From assembly GCA_033977485.1 (NCBI GenBank), contig CM066985.1:76079045-76143044 (forward strand): a stretch of DNA of 64,000 nt, in the 5' to 3' direction. The DNA comes from Hydrangea macrophylla. Taxonomy: Eukaryota; Streptophyta; Magnoliopsida; Cornales; Hydrangeaceae. The notes beneath the pieces are model-generated. The model searched no databases. It saw nothing but the letters and a program-made list of their open reading frames with translations, and was not told the origin of the DNA. Every line of letters begins with the position of its first letter. The stretch's first letter is position 1. Positions 41,400 through 51,261 of the stretch are shown piece by piece. Position numbers and translations under genes: made by a program.

Positions 41400-43822
41400 G
41401 AAAGAGGTTCGTGATTTTCCGGCCTCTGCCCATTTGGTGAAGTAGTCAACAGCGATGACGGTGAACTTGACCTGTCCTTTTCCCATTTGCAGGGGACCGA
41501 CAATGTTGATGCCCCACTGGGCGAATGGCCAGGGGCTATGGATTGGTGTCTGGAGCTCTCCCAGTCGGTTGATCATGGGAGAGTATCTCTGATACTTGTC
41601 ACACCTTCTGACGTACTCCTGGGAATCCCGGGCCATGGTTGGCCAATAGTAACCTTGTAATAGGGCCTTTCTGGAGATCGCCCAGCCTCCGACGTGGTTC
41701 CCGCACACTCCTTTGTGGAATTCGAACAGTAGCACTGGGACCTGTGTGGGGTGAACACAGCAGAGGTACGGGATAGTGAATCCCCTCTTGTAGAGAATGC
41801 TTTCAACAAGATGGTATCGGGCTGCCCGGTACTTGACCCGGTGGGCTTCTTCTTTGTCGTCTGGTAGTACCCCTATTGTCAAGAACGTCATGAGCGGGTC
41901 CATCTAGCTGGGTCCCAGGGTGACCGGGTCTACCTCCATGCCTTCTGAGTTGATCACACTTAGCTCGGGTAGATATTCTATCCTTATCCCGGGCAAGTCT
42001 GACTCAGAAGACGAGGCGAGGCGAGCTAACCGGTCGACCCTGGTATTTTCTTCTCTGGGTATCTGCGTGATGAAGAATCCTCGGAGCTTCTTAGAAACCG
42101 CTCGGACAAGGGCCAAGTAGGCTACCATGTTGTCTTCCCGAGCTTCGTACTCTTGGTTAACCTAGTTGAACACGAGCTGGCAATCACTGTATCCCTGGAC
42201 CTGTTGTGCACTCATAGAAATGGAAAATTGTAGTTCTACCAGTAGGGCTTCATATTCGGCATCGTTGTTGGAGGCACGGAACCCAAATCACAATGCATAT
42301 TCGAGCTGGATACCGTCGGGGGTAGTTAAGATGATTCCTGCCCCACTGCCTTGTTGATTGGATGAACCGTCCACTTGCAGTACCCAGGTAGGGATATTAG
42401 AGTGTAACCCAAGTGGTAAGGCCGGTGTCTCAGACTCTTTGACCGGGTCCTCTGGATACGTGAACTCGACCAAAAAGTCTGCCACGGCTTGTCCTTTGAT
42501 GGCTGTCCGGGGTTGGTAGATCACCTCAAACTCTTCCAACTCTAAGGCCCACTTGACGAGCCTCCCGGACATTTCTGGACTACTGAGGATTCTACGGAGA
42601 GGTTGATCTGTGAGGACCACAATGGCATGGGCCTGAAAGTACGACGGAGCCTTCGGGCCGAGGTGATAAGGGCGAATGCAGTTTTTCGATGCGTGAGCAT
42701 CTGCTCTTTGCGCCCTGTAACGCCCGGCTGGTGTAATACACTAGGAACTGTATCCCGTGCTTTTCCCGAATAAGTACCGAGCTAACTGCGGATGGTGACA
42801 CTGCCAAGTATAAAAATAATTCTTCCCCGGGCATGGGTGTTGAGAGTAGAGGAGAGGAAGCCAGGTACTTCTTGAGTTCCTGGAACGCCTCTTCACACTC
42901 TTCTGACCACTGGAACGCCTTGCGGAGGATTTTAAAGAATGGCAGGCACTGGTCGGTAGTACGGGAGACAAATCTGTTCAATGCGGCCACCTGTCCGGCT
43001 AAGCTTTGAACCTCCTTTGTTGATTTGGGCGACCGCATGTTGACGATGGCTTTGATCTTTTCGGGGTTTGCCTCAATCCCCTGTCTGCTGACTAGGTGGC
43101 CCAAAAATTTTTCGGACGCGACGCCGAAGGTGCATTTGGCCGGGTTCAACCTCATCCTGAATTTTCTCAAAATGCTGAAGGCCCTGGCCAGGTGCTCAAG
43201 GTGGTCGGGCTCGTTCCGGCTCTTGACCAGCAAATCGTCCACATATACCTCCATAGACTTTCCAATGAGGTCTTTGAACATATAATTGACCAGGCATTGG
43301 TAGGTGGCCCGGGCGTTCTTGAGACCGAATGGCATCACCTTGTAGCACTGCGTGCCCTGGTCAGTAATGAACGCAATCTTCTCTTCGTCCCCGGGGTACA
43401 TGCTGATCTGGTTGTACCCCGAGTAAGTGTCCATGAACGAGAGGAGTGAGTGACCCGCTGTGGAGTCCACAAGGAGGTCTATCCTGGGTAGCGGATAGCA
43501 GTCCTTGGGGCAAGCTTTGTTGAGGTCGGTGAAGTCCACGCACATCCTCCACTTCCCGCTGCTTTTCTTGACAAGTACCACATTGGCTAGCCAGTCGGGG
43601 TAGTGGACTTCTCGTATAGAACGGGCTTTGATGAGCTTCTCGACCTCTTAACTCACTACATTCTATCTCTTGGGGGCCATGCCCCTCCTTTTCTGCTTCA
43701 CCGGCCTGTAATATGGACTGACATTGAGCTGATGGGACATTACCCGGGGGTCAATCTCGGGCATATCCTTGTGACTCCAAGAAAAAACGTCCTAGTTTTG
43801 CCTCAGGAACTGGGTCAGTTTC
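41400..43822 (-). pseudogene. TAT-lineage pol fragment: RT, dual RNase H, integrase
   Basis: RT spans 43822-42640: KWRMCVDFTDLNKACPKDCY, CYKVMPFGLKNARATYQ, catalytic YVDD in MEVYVDDLLVKS, then RNase H and tether (GIQFLVYYTSRALQGA). After a frameshift at about 42620 a second, archaeal-type RNase H follows: QVDGSSNQQGSGAGIIL, NNDAEYEALL and VDRLARLASSS, the hallmark of the TAT/Ogre lineage. Integrase (41903-41400): H/C zinc end, YYWPTMARDSQEYVRRC and INIVGPLQMGKG; it stops soon after the first core aspartate region. Both ends are cut, on the right by element 3's LTR. It may be kin of the autonomous partner of the gag-only element at 15821. Confidence 0.87.
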
Positions 43823-43894
43823 TGTAATACCCTGTATTTTCAGGTATATTTATATATCCCTTGTACTTTCCTTAGTCTTTGGTGAGTTTGAGTT

Positions 43895-44130
43895 TCCAAT
43901 CGATTGATATTCATCCCAATCGATTGACATTTTTGGATACCAATCGATTGACATGTTCCCAATCGATTGCCATCAGACCGACCTGAATTCAAGACGTGGC
44001 AGTTTATCAATCGATTGCCATCTTCTCCAATCGATTGACATTCATCCCAATCGATTGACATTATTACCAATCGATTGACTACAAATATCTGTTCCCAATC
44101 GATTGACTTGTGTCCCAATCGATTGACATA
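43895..44130. repeat. Ten CAATCGATTG palindromes in U3
   Basis: Exact CAATCGATTG decamers start at about 43898, 43918, 43941, 43959, 44010, 44027, 44048, 44069, 44097 and 44115, most preceded by C and followed by ACAT/ATAT/CCAT. Spacers of 8-40 bp are unrelated to one another. Confidence 0.92.
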
Positions 44131-44183
44131 AGCTGAGACATATTTTCTTCTTTCCTTCAGCTTTAAACGTGTGGCACTCTTAA

Positions 44184-44196
44184 CCCCTATATATAC
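44184..44196 (+). promoter_or_regulatory. Element 3 TATA box
   Basis: CCCCTATATATAC, about 365 bp into the LTR and just downstream of the palindrome cluster. Confidence 0.7.
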
Positions 44197-44476
44197 TTGT
44201 TCATTTGTGGCCTTGGGCCAAGTTTTGGCAGCCTTGGGAGAGAGAGATACATACTCTCATATATATATACACACACATATATATTGTATATATATCACAC
44301 ACACACACTCTCGGGTGGAGAGAAGGAGAAGGAGAAGAAGAAGAAGAAGTAGAGGAGGAGGAGACCAGAGAGAGAAAGAAGAGACAGACAGAGAGACCGA
44401 GAAGGAGAGGAGAGAGATCAACCACCATAACCGCCGTCGCGGAGCTCGGGACGCCGTCAACGGAACGCCGGGAGAG

Positions 44477-44494
44477 GTGAGTTTATTAACTCAC
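44477..44494 (+). promoter_or_regulatory. Conserved LTR hairpin 1 with splice-donor-like arm
   Basis: GTGAGTT-TATT-AACTCAC, a perfect seven-pair stem preceded by GAGAG, matching the donor consensus AG/GTGAGT. Confidence 0.5.
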
Positions 44495-44607
44495 TCAAAG
44501 AGGTTTGTTTTGTGATGTTTATGTGTGTATAATAACGTGCATGAGGAGGAAAGAGGACCCCAACGTTTTTATAATAAAACCAGCAGTTTTGAGGAAGAAG
44601 ACAGAGT

Positions 44608-44695
44608 TCAATCGATTGCCATAGAGTTCAATCGATTGATATACCAATCGATTGACATAAAGTCCAATCGATTGACATTATTTCCAATCGATTGG
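44608..44695. repeat. Five CAATCGATTG palindromes downstream of TATA
   Basis: Exact decamers at about 44610, 44628, 44645, 44664 and 44684; spacing 16-20 bp. Confidence 0.92.
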
Positions 44696-45244
44696 GAAGA
44701 ACAGAATGTTGTTTATCTATTGTTATATATTATGAGCTAATTGTAATGTACCCAAGCTGCTAATGGTTGTACCATACGTGATATTTGATATGTGCTTAGT
44801 CAACATGATACTACGTTAGCCTTATATGATGTTTATATTAATGTTACAAGATGAACTGTTTATTATTTACTGTCGTTATGAGATGCTCTAATGGTTAAGT
44901 AACTGCCATATGTTATTGTCAAACTGAATAATAGAACGGAATACAACCGCATGTTAATAATCAGTAATCAGTAGATATATTGAATACAGAGAATGTGGTA
45001 TTTCCTGTACTTAGTATATGAGCATTTCACAACATGTGTCAGCATGCATGGGATAGTAATGTGAAGAGGTAAGAGAATCTGATGAGAAATGGGATATTGA
45101 TATGAAGAGACGAGAAGATATGATGAGAAAGGGGAACTGTGATTCATATGGAATAATGAGATATATGTACTTTGGGATCCGTGGGATCAACGGCTGACGA
45201 GTCGGGTGGACGTGGGATGGTTAGAGTTCCTAGTGCGCCTCTCG

Positions 45245-45430
45245 CTGTTGAAGACGTCCAGTGATGCGTATGCACTGTTGAAGACGTCCAGTGTACCGTT
45301 GAAGACGTCTGGCTAGTGCTCTAATGTATTCTCAGCTGTGTAGACGACCAGTGAGGGTATACGCATCGTTGAAGATGTCCGATGTGCTGTTCTATCGTTT
45401 ACAGATAGGTGGTACCGTGTAGATGACCGG
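45245..45430. repeat. LTR minisatellite (GTTGAAGACGTCCAGTG)
   Basis: GTTGAAGACGTCCAGTG at about 45247 and 45275, with variants GTTGAAGACGTCTGGC, GTGTAGACGACCAGTG, GTTGAAGATGTCCGATG and GTGTAGATGACCGG. Occupies the same slot as different minisatellites in elements 1, 2 and 4. Confidence 0.8.
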
Positions 45431-45922
45431 TAACCCTATCAAGGGATTTTGGGATCTATTGCCTAGTCGGGTGATTCCGATTGGCATTATTGTAGCAACA
45501 AATGAATACGGATTTGCATTATTGTATCGACGTATGGATGTTGATAGGAGATTTTGGTATCGACGAATGAACACAGATTGTAATATGGTATTGATGAATG
45601 AATACAGAGATGGATAGAAGTATGAATGTGAGTACGTATATGATGAGATTAATGTTCAGTCGTGGATTCACCGTCCCGACCTAAAGGTATATGCATGGGT
45701 GGTTGCATGGTTACATGCTTGGGTTTAGTGAATATGTGATGAGATATGTTATACCATGATGTTTATCCTTGTCATTACTTAATATGATTTCTGTTATTAT
45801 TGATTAATGCATAGTTTAATGAGACCTCTGCTATGTCCGTGAGTGACGTCATTGATAAGAGATTAACCGCATTTTAAGATGCTGAACAATAACGGTGAGG
45901 AGTGTTGTTTAGTATACTCACT

Positions 45923-45942
45923 CAGCTTTGTATTCGAAGCTG
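45923..45942 (+). promoter_or_regulatory. Conserved LTR hairpin 2
   Basis: CAGCTT-TGTATTCG-AAGCTG, perfect six-pair stem with a longer loop than in the other copies. Confidence 0.55.
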
Positions 45943-46133
45943 ATGGCATTTATGCCCTGGACATTCCAATGTCTAGAGCTTGGCAGGTTGTGAGGACGGA
46001 AGGCCGATGTTTCGCCGGACGTGGAGCTGAAGGCTCAAAGACGAAGAAGTTCCGCTTTGTAATAGTTAGTTTTTATCTGTTGTACTGTTGCTGTTATTGT
46101 TATAGGCTTCAGACTCTAAGCCAGCTGTTGTAA
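45939..46133 (+). CDS. Diverged counterpart of the LTR-embedded frame (element 3)
   Basis: An open frame from ATG 45879 runs through hairpin 2 without the TAA seen in elements 1 and 2. It reads EADGIYALDIP at the position of the conserved frame's start, then loses similarity, ending at 46131-46133. From GCT at 45939 it is 65 codons. Only about the first ten residues match the other copies. Confidence 0.35.
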   Translation, partial: ADGIYALDIPMSRAWQVVRTEGRCFAGRGAEGSKTKKFRFVIVSFYLLYCCCYCYRLQTLSQLL

Positions 46134-46373
46134 TAGATTTAGTAGACTCTTATAATTGGTACTTGGGCATTTGTTGCTTCCAAACCTTTTATAGCTTTCG
46201 CTGTAGCCTCTGATTATGTTAGCAAGTTATGTTCTATGAATAGCATCCTCCCTATCGTGGTGTTGTTGGTTTGATTAGATGACAATGCGGTTATTCACCC
46301 GTCATTCCCTATGGACCCATAAAGGAAATTTATTTTTCCCTATTTATGCTGCTCTGGGGCATGACAGGATTTT

Positions 46374-46386
46374 TTGTATCAGAGCC
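46374..46386 (+). other. Element 3 primer-binding site
   Basis: TTGTATCAGAGCC, one base off the initiator tRNA-Met type site TGGTATCAGAGCC. Confidence 0.75.
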
Positions 46387-46949
46387 TAGGTTTCAGTTGT
46401 TAACCGCTTGTCTTTTGTGTTAGAACCTGAGTTCTAAGGTAATATCGGTAGCATGAGGATTAGCTGAGATGAGATAGAACTGTTGTCTTGTCACACAGAT
46501 AAGAGGTTGGAAGAATCTGTTTGAGGATGTTTCTATGGAAGATAGTAACTGTTGGAACCAATAAGGATGTGGAAAGCCGAGTTCACGAAGAACAGGCATT
46601 GAGAGTTAGTTGTGGTGGTGGAGATCCTAAATATAGAGCCGTTGGATGTTAGACACTGACAAATTCCTGAGCGATCTCGGAACAGTCAGTATGTCCTAGA
46701 AATAGAAAGAGGTTAAGGATAAGATTATCCTGTTACCTTGAGCCACATATTAGTTGAGTGGTCTCACATGTTAGTTGAGCAGTACTCGTAGCCTGGAACT
46801 TGAGAATAGAAATAGAATGTTTAAGATTTGACGTCAAGCGTAGAAGTTGTAGTTTCGTCTTGAGCATAGATACATTTAAGCGTACCTGGTAGGTAGACTG
46901 ACCTCTGTGGTTATATTATTATATTCGTATTGCTTGGTGTGATCGTATT
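46387..46949. other. Element 3 leader remnant
   Basis: No pre-gag frame like that of elements 1 and 2 could be recognised. Cut by element 4. Confidence 0.5.
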
Positions 46950-47238
46950 TGTCACGCCCCGGAGCAGCATAAATAGAGAAAAATAAATTTCCTTTATGGG
47001 TCCATAGGGAATGACAAGTGAAAGTCACTGATAATCCACACCACACAGTACTAGTCCACAAGAACAACAGGAACAGTAAAACAACTGAAATATAAACACG
47101 GTTCTATCTATTACAAACATCAGAGTACGGTCAACAGGATCACAACAGGTCTGGAGACAATATATGCCCAAGTACCCGTTAACTACAAAGTACAACAGTA
47201 AAAGGAAAAGTATATAACTACTATCTATCTTCAGGTCT

Positions 47239-47400
47239 TCAGCTAGCGTACGGATAGGCGTCAGCATAACTGGCATCAGTGGGGCCATTCTCCACGTAAC
47301 TCCCTTCAGGGTAATCATTATCGCCATAAGTTCCATCATCTGCATTGTAAAGGACAGGGTAGTCTGGACGGAGAATGTCCAGGCAATAAAGGCCGTCAGC
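47239..47400 (-). CDS. LTR-embedded conserved frame, 54 codons (element 4)
   Basis: From GCT-GAC at 47400 to TGA at 47239-47241. LYCLDILRPDYPVLYNADDG at the start and DASYADAYPYAS at the end. Six codons shorter than the element 1 and 2 copies, an 18-bp in-frame loss. Here the codon before GCT is CAA rather than TAA, so the frame extends upstream through hairpin 2. The stop is 289 bp from the LTR end. Confidence 0.48.
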   Translation of the reverse strand, partial: ADGLYCLDILRPDYPVLYNADDGTYGDNDYPEGSYVENGPTDASYADAYPYAS

Positions 47401-47413
47401 TTGTTGAAAGCTG
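47397..47413 (-). promoter_or_regulatory. Conserved LTR hairpin 2
   Basis: CAGCTT-GTTGA-AAGCTG, perfect six-pair stem. Confidence 0.55.
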
Positions 47414-47609
47414 AGTGAGCACTAACTAACACAGTCTCGTAGAAATGACATAATTACCATTATGAACAATATATGACAGTGATACTAAATATATAATCCT
47501 CATTCATTATTCAGACATATCATTAATCGATTCTTATCAATTCCCACTCTAAGACCGATTCCACAATACCCAACTGACTATCTCGAACTGATTATATCAG
47601 CACAACATA

Positions 47610-47855
47610 CCAGTGCTCTTGTTCACCGCTACACCGCTTTTAAGAACTCTTGCGAGCACCCATACATTGTTCTCATATAACGACTGGTCCATGGATGTAC
47701 CCATACTCTTGTTCACCGCTTTTAAGAACTCTTACTGTTCACCGCTTTTAAGAACGCTTGCGAGTACGATACATACACAGCTCTGGTAATTCAAATCATG
47801 GGCGTGCCACATCTACTCTTGTTCACCGCTTTTAAGAACTCTTGCGAGTACTGTG
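47610..47855. repeat. LTR minisatellite, element 4
   Basis: TTGTTCACCGCTTTTAAGAA repeats at about 47718 and 47819, with half units between; same unit as element 1. Confidence 0.83.
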
Positions 47856-48212
47856 CACCCATAATTCTCACGATCCTGATCAAATCCTTGACATACACTT
47901 ATCGGATTCAACCTGAGCGAATCATCAGCTCGACACACACAACTTTGAACATACAATTCCTCTTACTGACTCACTTCTCACTTATCCAATACTACCCAGT
48001 ATTATCATCTCAAACTTACTACGTTATCGCGTCGTACTATTTCTAGCGTTCCGAACCCGACTACGTTACTCACCATATTATCTCAATCTCGTTATCGTAT
48101 CCCATTACCTCCGTAATCCATAATATCGCATAATAGGAACATGAAACAACAATTAAACAACTACGCACTATGCATTATAAACTGAAAGGAATACATTCAT
48201 GTTCTGCTCGGG

Positions 48213-48463
48213 TTCGATCGATTGAGGTCCTCTCGATCGATTGAGGAAAAGTGATGTTCGATCGATTGAAGTCTTCTCGATCGATCGAAGTGAAGGTAGT
48301 CTCGATCGATTGAAGTATTCTCGATCGATTGAACTCAGGGATGTCCGATCGATTGAACTCAGTTCGATCGATTGGGACTCTGATGTTCGATCGATTGAAC
48401 TCAGTTCAATCGATTGGGATTCTGATGTTCGATCGATTGAACTCAGTTCGATCGATTGAACTT
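48213..48463. repeat. TTCGATCGATTGA palindrome cluster, downstream set
   Basis: About eleven GATCGATTGA-type sites in 250 bp, including a tandem of GTTCGATCGATTGAACTCA units at 48354-48450. Confidence 0.9.
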
Positions 48464-48965
48464 CGTCTTCCACAGATTCTGCCTGTGAACGTGCAGAATG
48501 TGCTAGGGGTGTTTGGGTTATAATTTATACGTCCAGAATATGTAAAACATCATAACTAAGTTACCGAGTGAGTTTGGAACTCATCGAAAGTCGTAAGGGC
48601 GCGTTTGGCTCGGTTGAAAGCTTCCAAGCTTTAATGGCGGCCTCTCTCTCTCTCGCCTTTGTCTCTTCTATCTCTCTCTCTGTCTCCTTCTCTCTCTTGT
48701 TTTCCTTCTTCTTCTTCTTCTTCTTCTTCTTGTCTTTCTGGTTCTCTTCCTCTCTCTCTCTCGGATATATAGATATATGTGTGTAATATATATATATGGG
48801 AGTATGTGTATATATATGTACCAACACACAAGCACACACTCTCAACTCTCTCTTAAGCACAAGGTTCAGCAACCACACAACACACACGAATGCAGTGTAT
48901 ATATAGAGGTGGGAGAGGTGCAGATGGCATTGTTTGCGGGAAACTGGAATTCTGATATTTTAAAT

Positions 48966-49162
48966 GTTCGATCGATCGAAGTAAGTTTGATCGCTCGAAA
49001 GTGATTCGGCCAGGTTTGATCGATTGAAGAAAGTTTGATCGATTGAAGTGGGGACCACGTATTAAATTCAGGTCGGTAGGGTTTCGATCGATTGAACAAG
49101 GTTCGATCGCTTGAACTGAAGGGTCTCGATCGCTCGAACTAGCTTCGATCGATCGAAGATGA
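48966..49162. repeat. TTCGATCGATCGAA palindrome cluster, U3 set
   Basis: About eight sites (GTTCGATCGATCGAAG, GTTTGATCGATTGAAG, GTTTCGATCGATTGAA and others) upstream of the TATA box in element sense. Confidence 0.88.
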
Positions 49163-49289
49163 AATTTCATGAATGGTCAAAGGAAGTATATAGAATCTCT
49201 CTGCATTAAATATTTATTGAAAATACGGGGTATTACATCATCCACCACCCAACAAAAGATTTCGTCCTCGAAATCGAAAACATACAGAG

Positions 49290-49875
49290 TTAAAACAAAA
49301 ACGGAAATTTCTCAAGCATCTCTGACTCTAGTTCCCATGAAGCTTCTCCCTCATCATGATGCTTCCACTGAATCTTGACTAATGGAATCTCTTTATTCCT
49401 GAGCTTCTTGACTCCACGATCTAAAATGCGAATTGGTCCTTCGTTGAACGTAACATTGTCGTTGACTTCAATATCCTCAAAGTTGATCTCGTGTGCTGGG
49501 TTATAAACACATTTCCTCAGCATACTGATGTGGAAAACGTTGTGCACTCCTGACATCTTCGGGGGCAACGCAAGGCGATAAGCAACTTTTCCAACACGCT
49601 CTAGAATCTCGAACGGTCCGATGAATCGTGGCGATAATTTGCCTCTCTTCTGACCAAATCTGACGATGCCTCGAACAGGCGAAACTTTGAGTAGCACATG
49701 ATCTCCAACGGTAAACTCTAAATCTTTGCGTCGCTTGTCAGCATAACTCTTGTGTCTAGTCTGGGCTGTCTTCATCTTCTCACGTACAATCTGAATCTTC
49801 TCACTAGTCTCTCGTATCATCTCTGGCCCAAGAAGTTGAGTATCTCCGACTTCAGTCCAACATAACGGTGATCGG
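49290..49875 (-). CDS. Element 4 integrase C-terminal region, 5' truncated
   Basis: Open from 49875 to the stop at 49290, about 195 codons, no internal stop. Contains WTEVGDTQLLGPEMIRETSE, the GPY/F module ([20 protein letters not shown]), NVFHISMLRKC and a chromodomain-like tail ([20 protein letters not shown]). The catalytic core is cut off by LTR F0 starting at 49876. The family function is cDNA integration; this remnant cannot act alone. Confidence 0.88.
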
Positions 49876-50995
49876 TGTAACGCCCCGCAAAAATAAAGGG
49901 TATTTTTATTAAAAATAAATAAAATGAATTACATTTGAGTGCCCAAAATTACATTTAAATTCATTTACATGGTTAGGACCCAAATAACTCGAACCCACAC
50001 GGTACTCTAATGTGCTCCAATTTGACTGCTACCAATGGTACCTGCATCTAAAATAACACACGGGGAAGTATACAATATGACAGGAATAATAAAGGCTCAA
50101 AAGTACAATGAACAACCACGACGACATAAAAATTGCTGGGATCAAATAAAATAGACCAATCACTCAACCCACCTCTTCACACAATTTTACCCGCTCACCC
50201 ACAAGAGCATCATACCAGGTTCCTCTTGGTCACATAGTAAAGAGCCACCTCACCTCACCTCACCCGTCTCCAGTACATCGGTCCCTGAGGCCTGTTGGAC
50301 TATTGGTAGGTGCTCCTTACTCATGACCCTTTAGTCCCATAGCACTTAGCCAAAATAATATTATAATAACATATAACCAAAAAGACATGGATTCCAATAA
50401 AAAGACAACATAAATCAAAAAGAGTACAAATAGGGATGACAAAGAAAATACTCCGGAGATTTAAGAGCATATCGTACACAACCCCGTACCTTAAAAATAA
50501 TGTTGATCAATTTCTCCACTCTCTGAATATATATGTATATGTGTGAATATATATAACTATATGTGTGTGGATCAATCTCTGTGTGTGTGTAATAATTTCT
50601 GTGTGTATGTGTGATGTTGTACCCGAGAGAGAGAGAGACAGTGGAGAGATGAGAGACTGATGAGAGGAGTGTTGAGAGCTTTAGAAGGACTATAGGTGTG
50701 TATATATAATCAAAAGGTGTTTGGCACTATGCATATAATGGGGCACTAAGCATATAATGGGGCACTAAACATATAATACACATGAGCACTAAACACATAG
50801 TGCACATATAATACACATGCACTTACTGCCCACTCATTTGAGTGGTTTCCAACGTTCTAATGAGGGATTCTCATGTGTGTTGAGCTCACGCGATGATACA
50901 CACATGCAGGTAAAATTATACTGCTCAAAATTCAAAACTGGTATATTTTTTTTTTTTTAAAATCAAAACGCGAAAATAAAATACGGGGTATTACA
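49876..50995 (-). repeat. F0: LTR of the array (type TGTAACGCC...GTATTACA)
   Basis: 1,120 bp from TGTAACGCCCCGC to ATACGGGGTATTACA; a minus-strand polypurine tract (CTTTTAAGGAGGGTAGAG) lies just beyond, so element sense is minus. Contains a CCTCA pentamer repeat (50251-50270), TA and GA microsatellites. No ATCGAT palindromes and no conserved 60-codon frame. Confidence 0.85.
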
Positions 50996-51261
50996 CTCTA
51001 CCCTCCTTAAAAGTATTTCGTCCGCGTATTTCTGTATGTATATGTGTATATATGTGTATATATATATGATACACCATTAGAGCTTAAAAATGGAGCTTTG
51101 AAAAAGTTAATCAAAATCGAATCCGTGAATTGTAATTGAAAGATATTGATCCCAATAGGCTACGGTTCGAATCCTACGGCTTAATTCATCCGTATCGCGA
51201 CGTACCGTTGATTTAAAGTTTTGTCACCTCTCGGTTTTACGTGAAATCCGAGAGCTACATT
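50996..51261. other. Internal remnant between F0 and F1
   Basis: Polypurine tract then TA-rich sequence. GGCTACGGTTCGAATCCTAC at about 51160 resembles a tRNA T-arm/B box but no full tRNA could be folded around it. Confidence 0.5.

Larger units (their letters stand above)
43823..46366 (+). repeat. Element 3 5' LTR (2,544 bp)
   Basis: In order: U3 with 10 CAATCGATTG sites, TATA box (CCCCTATATATAC), GA/CT-rich leader with (AGA)n/(GAG)n and TA/CA repeats (44235-44420), hairpin 1, five more CAATCGATTG sites, minisatellite, hairpin 2, a diverged version of the conserved frame, and the LTR end. Confidence 0.9.
43823..46949 (+). mobile_element. Element 3 (plus), 5' LTR and leader only
   Basis: LTR 43823-46366 (TGTAATACCCTG...GGGGCATGACA), primer site, then 560 bp of leader with no coding sequence recognised, ended by element 4's LTR at 46950. 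It is inserted in, or abuts, the TAT pol fragment. LTR architecture matches elements 1, 2 and 4. Confidence 0.85.
46950..49237 (-). repeat. Element 4 3' LTR (2,288 bp)
   Basis: Same module order as element 1's LTR: U3 palindromes (49162-48966), TATA box (about 48910-48896), (CTT)n/(CT)n leader (48640-48760), hairpin 1 (48570-48582), palindromes (48463-48213), minisatellite (about 47855-47610), hairpin 2 (47397-47413), conserved frame (47400-47239). Confidence 0.9.
46950..49875 (-). mobile_element. Element 4 (minus), 3' LTR and integrase end
   Basis: LTR 46950-49237 (TGTCACGCCCCGG...ATACGGGGTATTACA), then a polypurine tract and the integrase C terminus, cut at 49875 by the F array. Close relative of element 1 but with an intact coding stretch, so younger. 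Confidence 0.88.

Noticed and set aside
43096..43449. 117-residue plus-strand frame
   Set aside because: Antisense of the TAT reverse transcriptase, which has clear catalytic motifs on the minus strand.
44241..44420. Arg/Glu-rich open frames through the GA-rich leader of element 3
   Set aside because: Microsatellite translation; frames exist on both strands and are not conserved in sister LTRs.
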